5,657 bases of DNA, taken from contig CAKQVC010000149.1 of NCBI GenBank assembly GCA_934277655.1, forward strand, positions 1 to 5,657, read 5' to 3'. The notes under the pieces were generated by a model. It worked only from the letters and a program-made list of their open reading frames with translations, was not told the origin of the DNA and searched no databases. This DNA comes from an uncultured Clostridia bacterium (lineage in GTDB: Bacteria; Bacillota; Clostridia; Peptostreptococcales; Anaerovoracaceae). A program made the translations under genes and the position numbers. Of the stretch, positions 1-5,419 are shown one piece after another. Position 1 is the first letter of the stretch; each line of letters starts with the position of its first letter.

Positions 1-349
1 GGCAACAACGGAGTCTCTGTGGCACACAATTTTGACATTTTTCCTACAGTATCGCTTTAAACTATAGAACCTGTCGTTGAAATTTCAACATTGTATAATT
101 CATAAAAAAATACTATTGCCGATAGCAACCATCCCTGCCAAATATAAAGAGCTGAGAAGACCGATTTTGCGCAGAAACTCACAACTTTTTCATTATAAAT
201 TGCCTCATAGGGTAGTCTTTATGCGAGTTGTAAATAAATCACATTCAAGGTGTGCCTAATGCGCCTTCTCCAGCCACATTTTCCGGTTGTTTTTCATCTA
301 ATTTTAATAAAAGCATGCTATCCTGTTATTACAACAAACAAATTCGGGG
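1..349. other. Intergenic region upstream of trxA, no supported gene
   Basis: This stretch is AT-rich. The only sizeable open frame (77-259, plus strand) begins at a TTG with no ribosome binding site and gives a protein with no recognisable domain, so I do not call it. A TTGACA hexamer at 32-37 is followed 18 bp later by TTTAAA (56-61), which could be a weak promoter, but nothing is encoded directly downstream. A second isolated TATAAT lies at 94-99 without a matching -35. The left edge may include the end of an intergenic region belonging to a gene outside the window. Confidence 0.5.
76..89. repeat. Perfect 14-bp palindrome
   Basis: GTTGAAATTTCAAC reads identically on both strands. It sits 4 bp before a TATAAT (94-99) and downstream of the TTGACA at 32-37, a placement compatible with a repressor operator. 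A perfect 14-mer palindrome is only mildly improbable in a window of this size, so this may be chance. Confidence 0.3.
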
Positions 350-355
350 TATAAT
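326..355 (+). promoter_or_regulatory. Putative trxA promoter (consensus -10)
   Basis: TATAAT at 350-355 matches the sigma-A -10 consensus exactly. The -35 region is weak: TTATTA at 326-331 with an 18-bp spacer is the best fit, and there is no extended -10 TG. Transcription would start near 362, giving an approximately 150-nt leader before the trxA start codon that begins at the first hairpin. Confidence 0.5.
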
Positions 356-363
356 GTAATGTA

Positions 364-410
364 CATACACAGCGACTGCGGAGCGAAAACGAACGCAGAG
401 CTGATGTATG
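364..410 (+). repeat. Leader hairpin 1 upstream of trxA
   Basis: The outer arms CATACACAGC (364-373) and GCTGATGTATG (400-410) are complementary except for one extra base. An inner arm CTGCG (376-380) pairs with CGCAG (394-398) around a 13-base loop. The inner part is one copy of an imperfect repeat of about 26 bp starting CTGCGGAGC and ending GCAGAGC (376-401), whose second copy is in hairpin 2. It can be read as a structured 5' leader of trxA or as part of a dispersed intergenic repeat that has landed between promoter and gene. Confidence 0.55.
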
Positions 411-415
411 ACAGA

Positions 416-476
416 TGTCCGAGCGAAGGTGTCTGCGGAGCTGAAAGCGACAGCAGAGCCGCTCAGCGTCCGGACA
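416..476 (+). repeat. Leader hairpin 2 upstream of trxA
   Basis: TGTCCG (416-421) pairs with CGGACA (471-476), AGCG (422-425) with CGCT (460-463), and CTGC (433-436) with GCAG (453-456). The stem is interrupted by bulges. The core 433-459 repeats the CTGCGGAGC...GCAGAGC unit of hairpin 1 with a period of 57-58 bp. The palindrome TGTACA occurs just outside both ends of the two-hairpin block (360-365 and 479-484), so the pair may be a bounded element about 125 bp long. Confidence 0.5.
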
Positions 477-498
477 AATGTACACAATTGCATCACTC

Positions 499-504
499 AG
501 GAGG
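499..504 (+). promoter_or_regulatory. Ribosome binding site fixing the trxA start
   Basis: AGGAGG, a full match to the anti-Shine-Dalgarno complement, lies 7 bp before the ATG at 512. This decides the start: the same frame stays open back to an ATG at 359, but that ATG has no ribosome binding site and would lie about at or upstream of the transcription start. Confidence 0.9.
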
Positions 505-511
505 ATTTAAA

Positions 512-817
512 ATGATTACAAATATTACAAAAGATAATTTTGAAAACGAAGTATTAAAAGCAGACAAGCCTGTGCTTGTTGATTTTTGGGCAGCATGGTG
601 CGGTCCTTGTAAGATGATCGCCCCGGCAGTAGAAGAAGTTGCCAAAGATCATCCGGAAATTAAAGTCTGCAAGCTGAATATCGACGATGAGCCGCAACTT
701 GCCATGCAGTACGGCGTTATGAGCATCCCTACTCTGATGGTATTTAAAAACGGAGAAGTCGCTCAGACAGCCATCGGACTCCGCCCGAAAACCGAAATCG
801 AAGAGTTGCTGAAATAA
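512..817 (+). CDS. trxA: Thioredoxin
   Basis: The product is a 101-residue cytoplasmic thiol-disulfide oxidoreductase, normally reduced by thioredoxin reductase and donating electrons to ribonucleotide reductase, peroxiredoxins and methionine sulfoxide reductases. The whole protein is one thioredoxin fold of standard bacterial length. The active site W29-C30-G31-P32-C33-K34 is intact, the buried Asp that assists catalysis is D24, and the cis-proline is P73 in SIPT. The helix-3 region with NIDDEP (56-61) and the C-terminal Gly89 and Lys93 fit the family. It starts at the ATG with AGGAGG 7 bp upstream. It appears to be monocistronic: a consensus -10 box and a two-hairpin leader precede it, a weak terminator follows it, and no reductase gene is adjacent. 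Identification as a thioredoxin is firm; the symbol trxA is by family convention, since genomes may carry several copies. Confidence 0.96.
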   Translation: MITNITKDNFENEVLKADKPVLVDFWAAWCGPCKMIAPAVEEVAKDHPEIKVCKLNIDDEPQLAMQYGVMSIPTLMVFKNGEVAQTAIGLRPKTEIEELLK

Positions 818-834
818 AAACTTATTACAGATGC

Positions 835-857
835 TCTTCCCGTGCAGAAGATTTTTT
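835..857 (+). terminator. Weak intrinsic terminator after trxA
   Basis: TCTTC (835-839) pairs with GAAGA (847-851) over a 7-base loop and is followed directly by six T (852-857). It begins 17 bp after the trxA stop codon. The 5-bp stem is short, so termination may be partial and may be completed by the longer hairpin at 931-983. Confidence 0.45.
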
Positions 858-874
858 AAAAACTACCAAACTCA

Positions 875-915
875 TGCACAGATTAATTCTTACAAAACAC
901 TGCATTTTCTGTGCA
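875..915. repeat. 8-bp inverted repeat upstream of the regulator operon
   Basis: TGCACAGA (875-882) and TCTGTGCA (908-915) are exact reverse complements separated by 25 bp. The repeat lies about 100 bp before the response regulator start, in a region expected to contain its promoter. It could be an operator or an RNA hairpin. I could not place a convincing -35/-10 pair around it. Confidence 0.35.
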
Positions 916-930
916 AAAGCAACATATAGC

Positions 931-983
931 AAAACCCCTGCCCCGATCAGAAAACAACTACCATGACACGGAGCAGGGATTTT
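931..983. terminator. Long hairpin between trxA and the response regulator, terminator-like
   Basis: AAAACCCCTGCCCCG (931-945) and CGGAGCAGGGATTTT (969-983) form a 15-position stem with two A-C mismatches on the plus strand. In a minus-strand transcript those two positions become G-U pairs, so the stem is fully paired there. TCA (947-949) and TGA (964-966) extend it inwards. T-runs end the stem in both directions, as in a bidirectional terminator. It may terminate trxA read-through, or lie in the 5' leader of the regulator operon whose start codon is 31 bp further on. Confidence 0.5.
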
Positions 984-1014
984 CTGCATTTCATACAGTT
1001 GAAAGGACCCAGCC

Positions 1015-1701
1015 ATGAGAATTCTAATTGCTGAAGACCAGAAAGATCTGAATAAAATCCTGATGAAAAAACTGACCGCCGAAGGATATAGCGTTGACAC
1101 AGCCTTTGATGGAGAAGAAGCACTTGACTTTATCCGCATGGCTGATTATGACGGTATGATCCTGGACATCAACATGCCGAAAAAAAACGGATTGGAAGTC
1201 GTCGAAACCATCCGCAAAAACGGCAATTACACGCCGGTTCTGTTCCTGACTGCACGCGACTCCATCGAGGACAAAGTTACCGGACTGGATATTGGTGCCA
1301 ATGACTATCTCGTTAAGCCTTTCTCTTTCGAGGAATTGATGGCAAGAGTCCGCGCCCTTACCAGAAAAACAGCTGAATCCAACACCCCGATCTACCGCCT
1401 CTGCGACCTGACTTTAAACTCCAGTTCCCATACGGTAACCCGAGGCGGACAGGATATCAAACTCTCTGCTAAAGAATTTTCCCTGTTGGAATACCTTTTC
1501 CGCAGTCAGGGAAAAGTTGTTACCCGCGAAAACATTGAAAACAATCTTTGGAACTTCGATTATGAAGGCGGCACCAATGCAGTCGATGTTTACATCCGCT
1601 ACCTGCGAAAGAAAATTGATGAAGGCTTCGAACCAAAACTGATCCACACAGTCCGCGGTGTAGGCTATGTGCTCCGGGAACCGCAGGATTCATCAAAATA
1701 A
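1015..1701 (+). CDS. OmpR/PhoB-family response regulator
   Basis: This 228-residue cytoplasmic transcription factor is the output half of a two-component system. Residues 1-117 form a receiver domain with the acidic pocket E7-D8, the phosphoacceptor D51 in LDINMP, the switch T79 and the conserved K101-P102. Residues from about 128 to 221 form the winged-helix DNA-binding domain of the OmpR class, with the typical LSAKEFSLLEYL segment and the C-terminal HTVRGVGYVL hairpin. The family binds tandem direct repeats as a dimer after phosphorylation. AAAGGA lies 7 bp before the ATG. The kinase gene follows after 33 bp on the same strand, so the two are almost certainly co-transcribed and cognate. 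A candidate binding site for this regulator class occurs downstream at 3293-3309. Which subfamily or stimulus is involved cannot be told from the sequence, so I give no gene symbol. Confidence 0.95.
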   Translation: MRILIAEDQKDLNKILMKKLTAEGYSVDTAFDGEEALDFIRMADYDGMILDINMPKKNGLEVVETIRKNGNYTPVLFLTARDSIEDKVTGLDIGANDYLVKPFSFEELMARVRALTRKTAESNTPIYRLCDLTLNSSSHTVTRGGQDIKLSAKEFSLLEYLFRSQGKVVTRENIENNLWNFDYEGGTNAVDVYIRYLRKKIDEGFEPKLIHTVRGVGYVLREPQDSSK

Positions 1702-1734
1702 TATTTTTACTCCAGCTCTGGCTTTAGGTGAATT

Positions 1735-3276
1735 ATGAAAAAACAAACAAACTTGTCAATACAGAAAAAAATCATCTTATGGTATGCTGTTATGCTGCTG
1801 ATCATCGTTTTCCTGGTCAGTGCCATGATGTTTGCCATTGCAACCTCCGTTCTGAATGAAAACATCAAAGAGCGGCTGGTTAACGTGGTTTCCTCCAACG
1901 TGGATGAAATTGAATTCCGAAGCACCCTCCAAAACTCCGAGCAGGAAGAGGGCGACCAGTTTTTGTCCTATAAAGACGGCTGGCTGGAAATCGACGACGA
2001 CTTCTGCGATGTGTTCGAAGGAATTTCCACCGCACTGTATGACGAGGACGGAACTCTTTTGTATGGAAATGCTCCGATCCGGATCAGCAATTCCCAGAAC
2101 CTTACATTCCTTTCTGTCCGCAAAATTTCTTTTCGCGGGGAAAATTACTATGTCTACGAAAAACGGTTGAATGCGCCGGGTCTGGAAAAACTCTGGCTTC
2201 GCGGCGCGGTTTCGCAGAATGAAAACATCAATATCCTGTATAACGGGGTTCGGATGACCTTCTGGTTCCTCCCTGCACTGGCTGTTCTTGCCCTTCTGGG
2301 CGGTTATGTTATCGTACGGCGTTCCTTCCTGCCTGTGGAGCAGCTGGCACATTCTGCAGAGGAAATCGGTATCAGCGGCGACCTTTCCCGCAGGCTGGAT
2401 ATTGGTCCCGGAGGCGACGAAATCCACATGCTTGCTGAAACCTTTAATGATATGTTCGATCGGTTGGAAACAAATTTTGAAGCAGAACGGCGCTTTACAT
2501 CTGATGCATCCCACGAACTCCGCACGCCGCTTGCCGTGATCCTTTCTCAGGCAGAATATGCTTTAGAACTGGCAGATACCGAAGAAGAGTACCGGGAAGC
2601 ACTCTCCATCATCAAAAAACAGGGTGTAGAAATGACCCAGCTCATTTCCCAGCTTTTGTTTTTTACACGGCTGGAGCAGGGAACCATGAAGATTTCCCCG
2701 GAAAACATTTCTCTCAGCCAGCTTACGGAAGATCTTTGTGTGCAGTTCGTCCTGGCAAATCCAGGCGCAGTCATCGGCACAACAAATTCCATTGAGCTTG
2801 CCGGTTCTGCTGCTAACTCTGCTGATGCAAATCCTGTTGAGCTTGCTGATTTTGCTGCTCCCAAGCCTGCTGCCGTTACCCTGCACTGCCAGATTGAACC
2901 AGACCTGCAGGCAACCGCTGACACGCCACTGTTTTCCCGGGTTCTCAACAATCTGCTGAGCAACGCCTATAAATACGGCAAACCCGACGGCAATATCTGG
3001 ATCACGCTTTCCACTTCCGATAAAGTTCCTCATTCTGGCTGGACGTTGACTGTCCGCGACGACGGCAAGGGCATCAATGCTGAAAATCTTGATAAAATCT
3101 GGAATCGCTTTTATCAGGAAGATTCCTCCCGCAGCGAATCTGATGAAGAACGTGGGTTGGGTCTCGGACTTTCCATGGTAAAAGAAATCTGTCAGGCCTG
3201 TGGCTGGAAAATTGGGGTTTCCAGTGTGCCGGGACAAGGCAGCACTTTTACCGTCACCGGCTCTGTTTTGCAGTAA
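1735..3276 (+). CDS. HAMP-domain sensor histidine kinase
   Basis: This 513-residue membrane kinase is the partner of the preceding regulator. In order it has a short cytoplasmic start, membrane segment 1 (about 13-36), an external sensor region (about 37-173) that I cannot assign to a family, membrane segment 2 (about 174-194), a HAMP linker (about 195-247), a dimerisation/phosphoacceptor domain with H260 in SHELRTPL, and an HATPase_c domain. ATPase boxes are intact: N box with N406 and N410, G1 box D442-D443-G444-K445-G446, F box W456-N-R-F459, and G2 box G474-L-G-L-G478. The kinase should autophosphorylate on H260 and transfer to D51 of the regulator. An unusual Ala-rich insertion (about 343-380), formed largely of a 15-residue tandem repeat, separates the two catalytic-core domains. 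AGGTGA ends 3 bp before the ATG. No terminator is visible after it. Confidence 0.95.
   Translation: MKKQTNLSIQKKIILWYAVMLLIIVFLVSAMMFAIATSVLNENIKERLVNVVSSNVDEIEFRSTLQNSEQEEGDQFLSYKDGWLEIDDDFCDVFEGISTALYDEDGTLLYGNAPIRISNSQNLTFLSVRKISFRGENYYVYEKRLNAPGLEKLWLRGAVSQNENINILYNGVRMTFWFLPALAVLALLGGYVIVRRSFLPVEQLAHSAEEIGISGDLSRRLDIGPGGDEIHMLAETFNDMFDRLETNFEAERRFTSDASHELRTPLAVILSQAEYALELADTEEEYREALSIIKKQGVEMTQLISQLLFFTRLEQGTMKISPENISLSQLTEDLCVQFVLANPGAVIGTTNSIELAGSAANSADANPVELADFAAPKPAAVTLHCQIEPDLQATADTPLFSRVLNNLLSNAYKYGKPDGNIWITLSTSDKVPHSGWTLTVRDDGKGINAENLDKIWNRFYQEDSSRSESDEERGLGLGLSMVKEICQACGWKIGVSSVPGQGSTFTVTGSVLQ
2785..2874 (+). repeat. Imperfect 45-bp tandem repeat inside the kinase gene
   Basis: Two in-frame units, codons 351-365 and 366-380, align without gaps. 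Both read N-x-[I/V]-E-L-A-x-x-A-A with seven of fifteen residues identical, and both contain TTGAGCTTGC at DNA level (2792-2801 and 2837-2846). Seven of the ten alanine codons are GCT. The repeat lies in the linker entering the ATPase domain, where related kinases usually have only a short segment. Confidence 0.6.
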
Positions 3277-3292
3277 AAAGATACTTCATTCT

Positions 3293-3325
3293 TTTAATTT
3301 TTCTTTAATCTATATGATTTAAAAT
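3293..3325 (+). promoter_or_regulatory. Candidate response-regulator box and promoter of the PepSY gene
   Basis: TTTAAT at 3293-3298 and again at 3304-3309, separated by TTTTC, form a direct repeat with exactly 11-bp periodicity. That is the half-site spacing recognised by OmpR/PhoB/PmrA-class regulators. The flanking bases also partly repeat (3289-3298 against 3300-3309 match at 8 of 10). Ten bp downstream is TAAAAT (3320-3325), five of six matches to the -10 consensus, with no good -35, as expected of an activator-dependent promoter. An alternative -10 is TATGAT (3313-3318). The assignment to the adjacent regulator is inferred, and the AT-richness of the region weakens it. Confidence 0.5.
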
Positions 3326-3372
3326 GGAAGTACAAAAGGTGAAAGAGATAAAAAATGAGAAAGGATTTTGAG

Positions 3373-4194
3373 ATGAACAAGATTACGAAAAAACTGGATT
3401 CTCCAGCGAAGATTGCTGCTTTTGCGGTTTGTGTGGCACTCATTGTTGTCATTATCGTCTTTACGGCTATCAAAGCCGGTGCCGGAGTTAACACCAACAA
3501 AGCCATCGGTCTGGACAAAGGGGTTAACATTGCACTGGACGATGCCGGAATGAAAGCTGAACAGGTAACTAACCTGACCGCCAAGTACGACACTGAAGAC
3601 GGAGTCTCCATCTATGAAGTCGATTTCAACGCAAACGGCTGCAAGTACGAATATGAGATCAAAGCCTCCGACGGAACGATTTTAGAGGCCAAACGCAAAA
3701 CATCTGTATCCCGGGATGCAGAATCAAATGAGACGTCAGAACCTGAGCCTAAAACCGAATCCGGATCCGGCAAGAATACCGCATCCGGCGCAGGCTCAAA
3801 CACCGACACGAGCACGAGTTCCGGCACAAACACAAACTCTGGTGCCTCTTCAGGCAATGCAGGTAACAGCCATGGAGATTCACATGATGGTTCTACATCT
3901 GCCGGAAACACAACGTCCTCTCCGTCTCCGGTTTCCTCCTATATCGGTGTGGATAAAGCAAAATCCATCGCTTTGAAGCATGCCGGACTATCGGCTTCTT
4001 CTGTAACATTTACGAAAGCGAAGCTCGACCGGGAAGACGGAATCCGCATATACGAAATCGAATTTTACAGCCGCACACAAGAGTATGAATACGAAATCAA
4101 AGCCACGAATGGCAAGATTCTCGACTTCGATGTGGAAGCACTCGATGACGACGACTGGGACGATGACTGGGACGACGACTGGGATGACGACTAA
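3373..4194 (+). CDS. Membrane-anchored protein with two PepSY domains and acidic WDDD-repeat tail
   Basis: The 273-residue product has a cytoplasmic N-terminus, one membrane segment (about 14-35), a first PepSY domain (about 45-106), a Ser/Thr/Gly/Asn-rich linker (about 107-189), a second PepSY domain (about 191-253) and a tail of Asp with three Trp at four-residue spacing (258-273). The two PepSY copies are clearly duplicated: each has an Ala-Gly-containing helix, an EDG-x-x-IYE strand, an EYEIKA strand and a turn before a final I-L. PepSY domains occur in protease propeptides and secreted proteins and are thought to bind or inhibit peptidases or modulate envelope processes; the specific role here is unknown. 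I prefer the ATG at 3373, with AAAGGA 7 bp upstream, over an in-frame ATG at 3355, whose AAAGAG site is weaker. It lies 96 bp behind the kinase gene with its own candidate regulator box, so it may be the system's target or accessory sensor partner. Confidence 0.88.
   Translation: MNKITKKLDSPAKIAAFAVCVALIVVIIVFTAIKAGAGVNTNKAIGLDKGVNIALDDAGMKAEQVTNLTAKYDTEDGVSIYEVDFNANGCKYEYEIKASDGTILEAKRKTSVSRDAESNETSEPEPKTESGSGKNTASGAGSNTDTSTSSGTNTNSGASSGNAGNSHGDSHDGSTSAGNTTSSPSPVSSYIGVDKAKSIALKHAGLSASSVTFTKAKLDREDGIRIYEIEFYSRTQEYEYEIKATNGKILDFDVEALDDDDWDDDWDDDWDDD
4144..4191 (+). repeat. 12-bp repeats encoding the Asp/Trp tail
   Basis: The final 16 codons read Asp4-Trp-Asp3-Trp-Asp3-Trp-Asp3 and consist of 12-bp units of the type GACTGGGACGAC with GAC/GAT variation. 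Such short tandem units can expand or contract by slippage. The encoded tail carries about thirteen negative charges and would be extracytoplasmic if the N-terminal segment is an in-out anchor. Confidence 0.8.
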
Positions 4195-4260
4195 AAAGTA
4201 ACCAACCCCGGGCAAAGTTCTCACTACCGCAACCATATCGACAATTGGGATGATGATTAA
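4195..4260 (+). other. In-frame post-stop extension ending again in WDDD
   Basis: Directly after the TAA at 4192-4194 the same frame is open for 21 codons and ends DNWDDD followed by TAA (4258-4260). The last part (about 4240-4260) resembles the true gene end (about 4174-4194) at DNA level as well. It may be a relic of a longer ancestral C-terminus cut by a stop codon, a duplicated gene end, or a read-through extension. Confidence 0.5.
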
Positions 4261-4280
4261 GATGAACATTAAATAGTAAG

Positions 4281-4359
4281 CAAACCGCCAGACGCAAGGA
4301 CATTTACCCTGTCTGCTTGACAAGGAATATCACGATGCCTAGCGGTTTGGTTATTTTTT
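4281..4359 (+). terminator. Branched terminator after the PepSY gene
   Basis: CAAACCGC (4281-4288) pairs perfectly with GCGGTTTG (4342-4349), followed by GTTA and six T (4354-4359). The interior is not a simple loop: CAGAC (4289-4293) pairs with GTCTG (4311-4315) and AGG (4297-4299) with CCT (4308-4310), and a weaker second arm AGG (4323-4325) with CCT (4338-4340) is possible, giving a three-way junction. It lies between convergent genes. On the minus strand the outer stem is followed only by a poor T-tract, so it serves the plus strand best. Confidence 0.65.
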
Positions 4360-4378
4360 GTAACAAAATTTTCCCTGT

Positions 4379-5344
4379 TTATTTCTTATGATGATGCCAT
4401 GGATCATGACAATTTTCGTTCTTGCAGTTTGCCTCTTCACGCCTAAAAATATCCCAGTCGTGGTTGACATACAGAGAATCGTTAATGAAGCGCTCCTGCT
4501 CTTCCCACCATGCATCACTGCCCCACTTGTTCGGGTTATTGTTATCAAAGGCAGATACCGAACTGTGCCCTCCAAAAGCAGCACCAAAACTCCCACCTGC
4601 CGATCTGTCAAAATCAGGACCTAAGTCAATAGTTTTAAAAACATCGGAATCGTCAAGTTCCAGATCAAGATTATCGGAAAACGGTTTGCCACCAGCACCG
4701 TTTCCTGTGTAAACGTAATCCATATTGCTCGTTTCCATTTTATATGCAGTTTCAAGTGGGTCTGCATTCGCTGTCAAATACCAGACATTATATGTATTGA
4801 TAAGAAGATTTACACTGCAGTGATCTTTATAGCTTATCGTCAGTTCCTGTGCACTGCGGCCAAGTTTTTCCCGGCATATGCAGCTAAAATCGCTGTTTTT
4901 TTTCTTAAATCTAGTGATTTCCTTATCCTGTACATTTGATAAAATATATCTTTTGATCGTATCCGGAGTATTGTGCATATGTTTATACTGCCTCAAATAC
5001 AGATTCCCATCATCATCTCTGAGCAGGAAATATTGATCGTCCAGATACACAAAATCATCCAAAATTTCAAGCCTGTCTTTCGCTGCCGCCGAATCTTGCG
5101 GACATATCTTTCTCAAATATTCAGAATTTCCTTCTTTACCGCGTTTGTAATGGATCAAGGGCATGAACTTTATTGCAATTCCTCCAGATGCGATGCTTGT
5201 TATATTTGAACTGCTTGAACTGTTCGAGCTGTTTATAACCGTATTGCAAATGTTCAGCAACGACGAAGCCCCGTGCAGAAGCACGCTAAGAATCCCATTT
5301 ATAACCATCAGTACAAAAAGTACTTTAAACAAAAACCACAACAT
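4379..5344 (-). CDS. Uncharacterised membrane-anchored protein with Cys/His-rich C-terminus
   Basis: I do not recognise this 321-residue product. Its N-terminus is one hydrophobic segment (about 2-23) that would act as an uncleaved anchor or signal; no lipobox is visible. A Ser-rich stretch follows (39-46), then a mostly polar, charged body without a known motif, a Gly-rich portion (about 241-265), and an end containing C307, C312, H313 and H317-H319, spacing suited to metal binding. The start at 5344 is chosen because AGGTGG lies 7 bp upstream (5352-5357) and the hydrophobic segment then begins at residue 2. An open frame extends a further 33 codons to 5443, but that would place charged residues in front and run through the divergent promoter. 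It is convergent with the PepSY gene. No clear minus-strand promoter was found. Function is unknown. Confidence 0.8.
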   Translation of the reverse strand: MLWFLFKVLFVLMVINGILSVLLHGASSLLNICNTVINSSNSSSSSNITSIASGGIAIKFMPLIHYKRGKEGNSEYLRKICPQDSAAAKDRLEILDDFVYLDDQYFLLRDDDGNLYLRQYKHMHNTPDTIKRYILSNVQDKEITRFKKKNSDFSCICREKLGRSAQELTISYKDHCSVNLLINTYNVWYLTANADPLETAYKMETSNMDYVYTGNGAGGKPFSDNLDLELDDSDVFKTIDLGPDFDRSAGGSFGAAFGGHSSVSAFDNNNPNKWGSDAWWEEQERFINDSLYVNHDWDIFRREEANCKNENCHDPWHHHKK

Positions 5345-5384
5345 AAGCTCCCCACCTTTCGTTCTTGATTCTCTCATAAAAAAC

Positions 5385-5413
5385 TTGCAACGCTCCTGGC
5401 TTTGTGCTATCAT
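5385..5413 (+). promoter_or_regulatory. Strong promoter facing the small RNA candidate
   Basis: TTGCAA (5385-5390, four of six to the -35 consensus), a spacer of exactly 17 bp, then TATCAT (5408-5413, five of six) preceded by TGC, an extended -10. Start of transcription is expected near 5420 on the plus strand. It lies divergently, about 40 bp behind the start codon of the minus-strand gene. Confidence 0.65.
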
Positions 5414-5419
5414 AAAGTC

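Noticed and set aside
77..259. 60-codon open frame on the plus strand
   Set aside because: It has a TTG start inside a palindrome, no ribosome binding site, no domain, and a composition like the surrounding non-coding DNA.
359..500. CRISPR array
   Set aside because: There are only two imperfect repeat copies, each internally palindromic, with no regular spacers and no cas genes.
359..511. N-terminal extension of thioredoxin by 51 codons in the same frame
   Set aside because: The extension is encoded by the hairpin repeats and matches nothing in the thioredoxin family. The ATG at 359 lacks a ribosome binding site and sits at or before the predicted transcription start. AGGAGG precedes the ATG at 512.
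825..1139. Minus-strand open frame overlapping the start of the response regulator
   Set aside because: It is antisense to a well-supported gene and to intergenic hairpins, and has no recognisable protein feature.
1777..2514. Long minus-strand open frames across the kinase gene (also 2547-3237)
   Set aside because: They are mirror frames of a well-supported kinase and show no independent family signature or ribosome binding site.
4281..4350. Cyclic di-GMP (GEMM) riboswitch suggested by ACGCAAGG and CCTAGCGG
   Set aside because: Only short fragments resemble the conserved core. The two-helix GEMM layout is not formed and the element lies after a gene, not before one.
4281..4350. Hammerhead ribozyme, considered because of the three-way junction
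   Set aside because: The conserved core CTGATGA and GAAA segments are absent.
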